Shown piece by piece: positions 34,642-42,276 of a DNA stretch of 60,478 nucleotides. A program made the translations under genes and the position numbers. Under the pieces are notes generated by a model that was not told the DNA's origin, did no database searches, and saw nothing but the letters and a program-made list of their open reading frames with translations. Origin of the DNA: Flavobacteriaceae bacterium (GTDB lineage: Bacteria; Bacteroidota; Bacteroidia; Flavobacteriales; Flavobacteriaceae). The DNA lies in contig JANTGS010000006.1 in assembly GCA_024762795.1 (NCBI GenBank), positions 1 through 60,478 of the forward strand, read 5' to 3'. The first letter of the stretch is position 1, and each line of letters opens with the position of its first letter.

Positions 34642-35667
34642 TTATAATTTTTTTGTAGATTCTCTCAGGATTAGATCAGTCTCTACAACTTTTGTTTGGT
34701 GCTGATAATCAGTATCCTGGTATTCAATTTCGTTGAGTAAAAGTTCAACGGCTTTCTGCCCCATGGTATTTCCGTGTTGAGCAACGGTTGACAAAGTAGG
34801 GGTAGAAAATTGCGATATAAGTCCGTCGGTAAAACCTAAAATTGAAATATCTTCTGGAACATCATAACCTTGTTTTCTGGCATATTTCATCGCATAGGCG
34901 GCATAGATCTCATTCACTCCAAAAATTCCATCCGGAGGTTCTTTAAGAGAGAATAAGGTTTTGATCTGTTCCTCAATATTTTTGTCTTCATCAATTTTTA
35001 AAACAAGATCTTCATCAAAAGGGATCAAACTGTTCTCAAGGGCATTTTTATAACCTTCAAGTCGCAGATTACCTACTGTAACAAAATCGGGAGTAGTTAA
35101 AATCGCGATGCGTTTACAACCAATATTGATCAGGTGTTTTGTAGCCAGATAGCCGCCGTCCAAATCGTTTGTAAGTACTTTGCTGCATTTGATCTCATCG
35201 ATTACCCGATCGAACATTACTAAGGGTATTCCGTTGTAAATCAGATCTCTGAAATGAGAATAGTTCTCCTTTTCTTCAGTTTCCTTTGCCACAGAAACGA
35301 TGATGCCATCCACCACGCCATTGGCCAGCATATCCATATTAAGCACTTCTTTTTCATAAGAATCCATAGACATACAAATCATTACATTGTAACCGTTCTT
35401 ATTGGCTACCTGCTCGATCCCGCTGATCACTTTGGTAAAAAAATGATGTACGATCTGAGGAATAATTACTCCGATGGTCTTTGTTTTTTGATTTCTCAGA
35501 TTTAAAGCCAGACTATTGGGTTTATAGTGGTAGTATTTGGCAAAGGCCTGTATCTTTTCTTTTACTTCCTCACTGATCTCATGACTGTCTTTTAAGGCTT
35601 TTGAGACAGTTGAGATAGAAACATCAAATTCTTTCGCAATCTTCTTAAGCGTTATTTTCGATTTCAT
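34642..35667 (-). CDS. LacI family transcriptional regulator of the starch locus
   Basis: A 341-residue LacI/GalR regulator. The N-terminal HTH (about 3-25) is TLKKIAKEFDVSISTVSKAL, with the hinge helix KPNSLALNLRNQKTKTIGV. A periplasmic-binding-protein-like effector domain (60-330) follows, with GVVDGIIVSVAKE, FDRVIDEIKCSKV and DISILGFTDG. It sits between and opposite the two arms of the starch locus, next to two CGAAAACGTTT-type operators. It therefore very likely controls susC and perhaps the MFS operon, sensing maltose or a related sugar. Whether it represses or activates cannot be decided from sequence. Confidence 0.94.
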   Translation of the reverse strand: MKSKITLKKIAKEFDVSISTVSKALKDSHEISEEVKEKIQAFAKYYHYKPNSLALNLRNQKTKTIGVIIPQIVHHFFTKVISGIEQVANKNGYNVMICMSMDSYEKEVLNMDMLANGVVDGIIVSVAKETEEKENYSHFRDLIYNGIPLVMFDRVIDEIKCSKVLTNDLDGGYLATKHLINIGCKRIAILTTPDFVTVGNLRLEGYKNALENSLIPFDEDLVLKIDEDKNIEEQIKTLFSLKEPPDGIFGVNEIYAAYAMKYARKQGYDVPEDISILGFTDGLISQFSTPTLSTVAQHGNTMGQKAVELLLNEIEYQDTDYQHQTKVVETDLILRESTKKL

Positions 35668-35812
35668 TTTCTAAAGATATTAATTTTTTTAGAAAATCAT
35701 ACTAAAAAATCATTCTGAACAAGAGTTGCTGGTTTACCAAATTGTTAAATATTAATATTTTGTATATGAAAAACAGACAATTATTAATTTTTAGTTAAAA
35801 AAACACACTTAA

Positions 35813-35857
35813 CGAAAACGTTTGAGTAAAAAAGTTATCAACACGAAAACGTTTTCG
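35813..35857. promoter_or_regulatory. Two LacI-type operators in the lacI-susC interval
   Basis: Site 2, CGAAAACGTTTTCG (35844-35857), is a perfect 14-bp palindrome with the central CG typical of LacI operators. Site 1, CGAAAACGTTTGAG (35813-35826), matches in its left half. Their centres (35819.5 and 35850.5) are 31 bp apart, about three helical turns. A -7-like TAATTTCG before susC is at 35905-35912, so site 2 is centred about 55 bp upstream of it. The 309-base interval holds no gene. Confidence 0.75.
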
Positions 35858-35916
35858 TTTCATTTTTAGCACTTTATATCTACGTTAAGTCTTTGTTAAA
35901 TTTATAATTTCGTGGG

Positions 35917-35939
35917 GTGAAATATAAAAAACGGCAAGT
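35917..35939 (+). repeat. 23-bp direct repeat, copy 2 (susC leader)
   Basis: GTGAAATATAAAAAACGGCAAGT, differing in one base from the copy at 34559-34581. It lies 38 bases before the susC start, just after the TAATTTCG -7-like element, so it would be in the susC leader RNA. Confidence 0.7.
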
Positions 35940-35976
35940 TTTTATTAAAATTTAATTCAAAACTTAATTTAATTTT

Positions 35977-38880
35977 ATGAAACAATTTAGACAATTATTC
36001 CTTGGTCTGTTATTGTTCCTTCCACTAATGATGTCTGCACAGACCATTATAACCGGAAAGGTAACGGATGCTACAGGAACAGAACTTCCGGGTGTGACCG
36101 TATTAGAAAAAGGGACACAGAACGGAACCGCAACCGATTTTGACGGAAAATTCGAATTGAAAGTCGGTAATGCGAATGCTATTTTGGTTTTTTCTACCAT
36201 CGGTTACGTAAGTAAAGAGCTACCGGCTTCGGCAGAGATGAATGTTGTATTGCAGGAATCCACTGAAAGTCTGGAAGAAGTTGTACTGATCGGTTATGGT
36301 TCAACAACCAAAAAAGATGCTACAGGAGCAGTAGAAAAAGTAACAACAGATGAATTTAACCCCGGAGCAATTGCTTCACCTGAACAATTGATTACCGGTA
36401 AAACAGCCGGTGTAAACGTGGTTCCACCCAGTGGTAGACCCGGTGAAACCGGTGTGATCAAGATCAGGGGAGGTGTTTCTTCCTTGAGTGCAAGTAACAG
36501 TCCGCTGATTGTAATCGACGGAGTACCTGTTGATCAGAATGGTCCTGCGCTGAACTCGATCAATCCAAATGATATTGAAAGTTTCAATATCTTGAAAGAT
36601 GCATCAGCTTCGGCTATTTATGGTTCGAGAGCAACAAATGGTGTTATCTTGATTACTACCAAATCCGGTAAGATGAACTCAGATTTTAAAGTAACTCTTG
36701 ATTCTTACTTTTCAATTGGTAAAAGAGACAATACAGTAAATGTACTTTCTAAAGATGATTTTGTGACCGCAATTCACAGTTTACAAAATGATGATGCCAA
36801 TGCACTGCTTACTTATGATAATACCAACTGGCAGGATGAGATCTACAGAACAGCTTACGGAACTGATAACAGTTTCACTTTCTCTGAAGGTTTTGACAAT
36901 ACATCTTACCGGGGAGCTATCGGATATATGTTCCAGGAAGGTATCTTAAAGAATTCCGATTTTAAACGTAAGAGTGCTTCTTTTAATTTACGTCAGAATT
37001 TATTCGATAAAAGTCTGAAAATGGACTTCAACATTCGTGCTTCATGGATTGATGATAAATTTGCCGATCAGGGCGCCATTGGTTCTGCGGTACAGTTCGA
37101 TCCTACAAAACCGGTTTACAGCAACAGCGAAAAATACGGCGGATACTGGGAATGGCTGAACGCCGATGGGGATCCATTAAATTTAGCACCACTGAATCCA
37201 CTTGGATTGCTGGAGCAGAATAAAAATACAGCCAATACCGAGAGATATATAGGAAATGCAAAATTTGATTATTATTTTCCATTTGTTGACGGTTTAAGCA
37301 TAACAACCAATTTTGGTTTTGACTATAATAAGGTTAGTGGAAGAACCATGACCCCGGGAACCTCTGCAGGAGGATTCTACAACGGAGGAACACAAGGGGT
37401 CTATGGATCGTTAAGAAGAAACTTACTGGCCGACGTTTATTTAAAATATAAACAAACCTTTAATGATGTTCATACCTTAGATATTATGGCCGGACAGTCT
37501 TTTCAGGATTTTTACAGAGAGAATACAAGTTTTGGTGTAGATAACAACGGTGCTGAAAGCACCAGTGAATTTGCTTCAACCAATGCTTTGCTATCTTATA
37601 TGGCTCGTGCAAAATACGGTTATGATAATCGTTATTTGTTAACAGTAACCTACCGTCGAGATGGATCTTCAAGATTTGCTCCTGAGAACAGATGGGGTAA
37701 TTTCTTTTCCGGTGCTGTTGCCTGGAATATGGCTGAAGAAGCTTTCCTGATTGATAATGAAACTATTTCTACCTTAAAATTAAGATTTGGATATGGTGAA
37801 ACAGGTCAGCAGGAAATAGGTAGTGATTTCGGTTATCTTCCCGTTTATACACCGGGTCAGGATAATGTTCGTTACCCATTTGGGCCTAATTATATCAATA
37901 CTATTCGTCCTTCAGGTTATGATGCCGATATCAAGTGGGAGGAATCAGCTACCTGGAACATAGGTCTGGATTACGGCTTTTTAAACGATAGAATTACAGG
38001 ATCTTTTGAATATTTCAGCAGATCATCTACAGATATTTTAAATACAGTGGCACCACCGGCAGGTTCAAACCTTTCAAACAGTTTGTATACAAATATTGGA
38101 GACCTGAGCAGTCAAGGTGCTGAATTTACCATCAATGCAGATATTGTAGATAATGACAGTTTTACATGGAATTTAGGATTTAACGCTTCATGGCTCGATA
38201 ACAAAATTGAAAAGCTGAATGCAGTGGAGGATCCGAATTCACCGGGTGTGGCTACAGGAGGAATCAGCGGAGGCGTTGGTAATACTGTACAAACTCATAA
38301 AGTTGGGTATCCGCAAAGCTCTTTCCTTGTTTACAAACAGGTATATGATGCTGCAGGAAATCCTTTAGAAGGTGTTTATGAAGATGTAAATGAAGACGGC
38401 GTGATCAATGATCAAGATAAAGTAATCTTCCATAATCCAAATCCCGATTATATCTTCGGTTTATCTTCTTATATGAATATGGGTAATTTTGACCTGAGCT
38501 TCACTATGCGTGCAAGTCTGGGGAACTATGTATACAATAATGTTGCTTCCTCTTTAGGGAATGAATTCTCATTATACACACTCAATACGATCAGAAATGT
38601 ACATGCTTCATATCTTGATACTGGTTTTGAAGAACTGCAATTGTGGTCAAATTATTATGTACAAGATGCTTCCTTCCTGAAAATGGATAACATCACATTG
38701 GGATATAATTTCAATGAGTTTAAAGATGGAAGCGGAGGTTTCAGAATTTATGGAACTGTACAGAATGTATTTACCATTACAGGTTATGACGGACTCGATC
38801 CTGAGATCAGCGGAGGTATTGACAATAACTTTTACCCAAGACCAAGAACCTTCCTGGTTGGATTTAATCTTAACTTTTAA
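35977..38880 (+). CDS. SusC/RagA family TonB-dependent outer membrane transporter
   Basis: A 967-residue protein that imports oligosaccharides across the outer membrane with SusD as lid. A signal peptide (QLFLGLLLFLPLMMSAQ) is followed by a carboxypeptidase D regulatory-like domain (about 25-105: ITGKVTDATGTELPGVTVLE). The plug domain (about 115-225) contains IVIDGVPVDQNG, DIESFNILKDASASAIYGSR and NGVILITTKSG. A 22-strand barrel ends in FLVGFNLNF with the terminal aromatic. The linker VVLIGYGSTTKKDATGAVEK is typical. It is 14 bases before susD. Alpha-glucan substrate is inferred from the surrounding GH13/GH65 genes. Confidence 0.96.
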   Translation: MKQFRQLFLGLLLFLPLMMSAQTIITGKVTDATGTELPGVTVLEKGTQNGTATDFDGKFELKVGNANAILVFSTIGYVSKELPASAEMNVVLQESTESLEEVVLIGYGSTTKKDATGAVEKVTTDEFNPGAIASPEQLITGKTAGVNVVPPSGRPGETGVIKIRGGVSSLSASNSPLIVIDGVPVDQNGPALNSINPNDIESFNILKDASASAIYGSRATNGVILITTKSGKMNSDFKVTLDSYFSIGKRDNTVNVLSKDDFVTAIHSLQNDDANALLTYDNTNWQDEIYRTAYGTDNSFTFSEGFDNTSYRGAIGYMFQEGILKNSDFKRKSASFNLRQNLFDKSLKMDFNIRASWIDDKFADQGAIGSAVQFDPTKPVYSNSEKYGGYWEWLNADGDPLNLAPLNPLGLLEQNKNTANTERYIGNAKFDYYFPFVDGLSITTNFGFDYNKVSGRTMTPGTSAGGFYNGGTQGVYGSLRRNLLADVYLKYKQTFNDVHTLDIMAGQSFQDFYRENTSFGVDNNGAESTSEFASTNALLSYMARAKYGYDNRYLLTVTYRRDGSSRFAPENRWGNFFSGAVAWNMAEEAFLIDNETISTLKLRFGYGETGQQEIGSDFGYLPVYTPGQDNVRYPFGPNYINTIRPSGYDADIKWEESATWNIGLDYGFLNDRITGSFEYFSRSSTDILNTVAPPAGSNLSNSLYTNIGDLSSQGAEFTINADIVDNDSFTWNLGFNASWLDNKIEKLNAVEDPNSPGVATGGISGGVGNTVQTHKVGYPQSSFLVYKQVYDAAGNPLEGVYEDVNEDGVINDQDKVIFHNPNPDYIFGLSSYMNMGNFDLSFTMRASLGNYVYNNVASSLGNEFSLYTLNTIRNVHASYLDTGFEELQLWSNYYVQDASFLKMDNITLGYNFNEFKDGSGGFRIYGTVQNVFTITGYDGLDPEISGGIDNNFYPRPRTFLVGFNLNF

Positions 38881-38894
38881 AAATTACGAGGATA

Positions 38895-40805
38895 ATGAAA
38901 GTATTTAATAATAAAATAAGACTAAGTTTAAGCATTATTACTGTAATGCTGACTTTAATGTTCACCTCATGTGAGAGTGAACTCGATAAAGAGCCGATCA
39001 CGGATCTTACAGAATCGCAGGTGTTTGAAAACCCCGGGTCTTACGAGCAGTTTATGGCAAGAATCTATGCCGGACTTGCAGTGAGCGGACAACAAGGGCC
39101 TGCAGGACAACCTGATATTCAAGGAATTGACGAAGGTTTCTCTAATTATTTACGTCAGTTCTGGAAACATCAGGAATTAACAACGGATGAAGCGATAATC
39201 GCATGGAAAGACGGAACAATTCACGACCTGCACAATCAGGTATGGACTCCTTCAAACGAATTTATCCGTGCTATGTACGACAGAATTTATTTCCAGATTG
39301 GAATTGCAAATCAGTTCCTTCGTGAAACTACCGATGAGAAATTAGACGGCAGAGGAGTGGATGCAAATTTAAAAGCAGAAATTCAGGAATATCGTGCCGA
39401 GACACGATTTATGAGAGCATTGAGTTACTGGCATGCCATTGATTTCTTTGGTAATATTCCTTTTGTAACAGAAGATGATATCGTAGGTAACTTTTTTCCT
39501 GAGCAAAAGCCAAGAGCAGAGGTATTTAGTTATATCGAATCTGAATTGCTGGCTATTGAAGGTCAGTTAAAGGCACCACGACAAAATGATCTGGGAAGAG
39601 CTGATCAGGGGGCTGCATGGATGCTTTTAGCTAATCTGTACATGAATGCAGAGGTTTATACAGGTACACCAAGGTATTCTGATGCCATGACTTATATCAA
39701 TAAGATACTGGGCGCAGGTTATACTCTTGCTCCTGATTATCAGTCTTTGTTCCTTGCAGATAATGATGTAAACGGAGCTCAGAATGAAACTATTTTTACC
39801 GTACGTTTTGACGGAAAAAATACCATCGGTTACGGTGGTACAACTTTCTTAACTCATGCCGCTGTAGGAGGAACTATGAATCCTGCTGATTTTGGTATCA
39901 ACGGAGGTTGGTTTGGATTACGAGCTACCAAAAATTTTGTTGAAAAATTTGATGTGAATGTAGATGATCTGAATCCTGCTTTAGGACCTAAGTCTGATTG
40001 GGGACTCGTAGGTAGTGCTACCGTAAATGGTTGGGACGGACCCGATATGGAAATGTATAAAACAGGAACTGATACCTATGCGATCTATGCAAAACTGGTG
40101 GCTGGAGAGATCAAATTCCGTTTTAACGAAGACTGGGGTCAGAATTATGGTGATGATGGGGCCGATGGTACTTTAGAACCCGGAGGTGCGAATATTGCTA
40201 TTGCAGAAGAAGGAACATATTATATCAAGATGGATCTGAGCAATCTTACTTATTCAATCTCGGCCTTTAAAGGAGATTCAAGAAATATGTTCTATACAGA
40301 TGAGCAAACTCTAGAAATTGAAGATCCTTTTAACTTTGGTGATGGATATGCAGTTGCTAAATGGAAAAATGTAGATATCAATGGTAATGCAGGTAGCGAT
40401 GCTTCCGGAAATTTTGTGGATATCGATTTTCCAATGTTCCGTCTGGCGGATGTTTACCTGATGTATGCTGAAGCCTTTTTACGAGGAGGCGGAGGTGATG
40501 CAGGTACTGCTGTAGGTCTGATCAATGATCTAAGAGAAAGAGCTTACGGAAACAGCGGAGGTAATATCTCTTCTGGTGATCTTACACTCGATTTTGTTCT
40601 GGCGGAAAGATCCAGAGAATTATTCTGGGAAGGTCACAGAAGAACTGACCTGATCCGTTTTGGACAATTCTCAGATCAGGGCGTATGGCCATGGAAAGGT
40701 GGTGTAAAAGAAGGAAAAACTACAGAAAGTTTTAGAGATATCTATCCAATCCCTTCTTCAGATATGATCGCAAATCCTACTTTAACTCAAAATCCGGGTT
40801 ATTAA
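38895..40805 (+). CDS. SusD/RagB family lipoprotein with inserted SusE-type domain
   Basis: A 636-residue surface lipoprotein (lipobox MFTSCES) that binds oligosaccharide over SusC. The SusD TPR-like core is recognisable (ETRFMRALSYWHAIDFFGN near the middle; LAERSRELFWEGHRRTDLIR near the end). Residues about 369-457 do not belong to it. WGLVGSATVNGWDGPDMEMY, FRFNEDWGQNYGDDGADGTL and NLTYSISAF match the repeated domains of the SusE-like protein encoded next door. The protein is about 90 residues longer than ordinary SusD for that reason. Fused binding domains would put a second glucan site on the lid. Confidence 0.93.
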   Translation: MKVFNNKIRLSLSIITVMLTLMFTSCESELDKEPITDLTESQVFENPGSYEQFMARIYAGLAVSGQQGPAGQPDIQGIDEGFSNYLRQFWKHQELTTDEAIIAWKDGTIHDLHNQVWTPSNEFIRAMYDRIYFQIGIANQFLRETTDEKLDGRGVDANLKAEIQEYRAETRFMRALSYWHAIDFFGNIPFVTEDDIVGNFFPEQKPRAEVFSYIESELLAIEGQLKAPRQNDLGRADQGAAWMLLANLYMNAEVYTGTPRYSDAMTYINKILGAGYTLAPDYQSLFLADNDVNGAQNETIFTVRFDGKNTIGYGGTTFLTHAAVGGTMNPADFGINGGWFGLRATKNFVEKFDVNVDDLNPALGPKSDWGLVGSATVNGWDGPDMEMYKTGTDTYAIYAKLVAGEIKFRFNEDWGQNYGDDGADGTLEPGGANIAIAEEGTYYIKMDLSNLTYSISAFKGDSRNMFYTDEQTLEIEDPFNFGDGYAVAKWKNVDINGNAGSDASGNFVDIDFPMFRLADVYLMYAEAFLRGGGGDAGTAVGLINDLRERAYGNSGGNISSGDLTLDFVLAERSRELFWEGHRRTDLIRFGQFSDQGVWPWKGGVKEGKTTESFRDIYPIPSSDMIANPTLTQNPGY

Positions 40806-40822
40806 TCTTAAAAGTATAAAAA

Positions 40823-42133
40823 ATGAAAAAAGTTATTAATAAAATATTTTTGTTACTTACAATTTCCCTGGTTTTGGGAGCTTGTAATGATGATGAACTG
40901 ACGAGGCTGAATCCGGATGCCACTACTACTGTGGCACTTTCATCTAATGATGTGGTTCTGGAGAAGGCTAATATCGGGCAGGATGCATTGAACATCACCT
41001 GGACTGAACCGGAATTCGGATACAGTGCAGCTGCGAGCTATCAGATTCTCTTTGATCTGGCAGGAGGTGATTTTTCCAGTGCTCAGGTAGTTTCTGTTGG
41101 TCAGGAACTGAGTAAGACCTTTGAAACTGAAGAATTGAACAAGATTCTTATAAGTCTTGGAGTGGAGCCAAAAGAGGCTACGGAAGTTATAGTAAAGGTA
41201 AAAGCTGTTTTATCTAAGACAACCAGTGTAGATTCGCCTACTAACTCATTGATGATAACTGCTTATCAGGATCTTTTAGATCTTTCCTCTCCATGGGGTG
41301 TGGTAGGTTCTGCTTACAATGACTGGGGCGCTACTCCCGATGCACCTTTCTATAAAGTTCAGGGTCAACCTAATGTATATGTGGCCTATGTAACCTTAAA
41401 GGATGGGGAATGGAAGATCAGAAAAGATAATGACTGGACTGTAAACTACGGTGATGATGGTGGTGATGGTACTTTAGAAGCAGGTGGGGCTAATATTTCT
41501 GCAACTGCCGGTACTTATAAGATTGTATTTGACGAAGCAAACTTAACTTATACCATTGAGAAATACACATGGGGTATTGTTGGATCTGCTTATAATGATT
41601 GGGGAGCAACACCCGATGCGCCTCTTGAATATGATCCTTACACCGATACCTGGAGAACTCAGGTAAAATTATTAGAAGGTGAGTTTAAGATCCGTTTGAA
41701 CAATGACTGGGGAACCAATTATGGTGATGATAATGCTGATGGAACTCTGGATGATGGTGGAGCCAATATCGTAGTTTCTGCAGGATATTATGAGATTATT
41801 GTTAATTTTAATGATATGACCTATACACTGGAAAAAACTCAGATCTGGGGTGTAGTTGGTTCCGGTTATAACGACTGGGGTGCCACTCCTGATTTCCCAT
41901 TCAAAAGAGATTTCAGCAAAGATGATGTTTATGTTATCGATGAAATTACATTGCTCGATGGCGAGATCAAATTCAGAGTGAATAATGACTGGGCGATCAA
42001 TTACGGAGATACTGGTTTAGACGGAATCCTGGAAGAGGGTGGAGATAATATTCCCTCTACTGCAGGAGTTTACTCTATAGTACTCGATTTCTCAAATCCG
42101 AGTGTACCTACTTACAGCATTACTGCTAAATAA
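40823..42133 (+). CDS. SusE/SusF-like starch-binding lipoprotein
   Basis: A 436-residue outer-surface lipoprotein (lipobox VLGACND). An N-terminal SusE domain (about 30-150: ALNITWTEPEFGYSAAASYQ) is followed by three tandem binding domains at about 158-248, 250-340 and 342-436. Each opens with WGxVGSxYNDWGATPD and contains a NDWxxNYGDxxxDGxLxxGG motif, then a closing strand LTYTIEKY or similar. The Trp residues are likely glucan-stacking positions. Such proteins hold starch at the cell surface for SusC/SusD and the amylase. A strong terminator follows. Confidence 0.92.
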   Translation: MKKVINKIFLLLTISLVLGACNDDELTRLNPDATTTVALSSNDVVLEKANIGQDALNITWTEPEFGYSAAASYQILFDLAGGDFSSAQVVSVGQELSKTFETEELNKILISLGVEPKEATEVIVKVKAVLSKTTSVDSPTNSLMITAYQDLLDLSSPWGVVGSAYNDWGATPDAPFYKVQGQPNVYVAYVTLKDGEWKIRKDNDWTVNYGDDGGDGTLEAGGANISATAGTYKIVFDEANLTYTIEKYTWGIVGSAYNDWGATPDAPLEYDPYTDTWRTQVKLLEGEFKIRLNNDWGTNYGDDNADGTLDDGGANIVVSAGYYEIIVNFNDMTYTLEKTQIWGVVGSGYNDWGATPDFPFKRDFSKDDVYVIDEITLLDGEIKFRVNNDWAINYGDTGLDGILEEGGDNIPSTAGVYSIVLDFSNPSVPTYSITAK

Positions 42134-42144
42134 GTGATTTAATA

Positions 42145-42180
42145 AAATGGAGGCTGTAATATTTCAGCCTCCATTTATTT
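42145..42180 (+). terminator. Terminator after susC-susD-susE
   Basis: A 12-bp perfect stem AAATGGAGGCTG / CAGCCTCCATTT with an 8-base loop, then TATTTTTA. It separates the susCDE transcript from the downstream amylase gene, which needs its own promoter or read-through. Confidence 0.85.
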
Positions 42181-42276
42181 TTAGCATAATTCCTTAAAGC
42201 TAAAAAGGATTATGTACTTTATTTGTTTCCTTAACGGATTTTTCTTATTTTGAAAATCAGCTTAAAAACTTTAAAA

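Noticed and set aside
42250-42276. TTG start nine codons upstream for the T9SS amylase
   Set aside because: It would place charged residues before an otherwise normal signal peptide beginning at the ATG at 42277.
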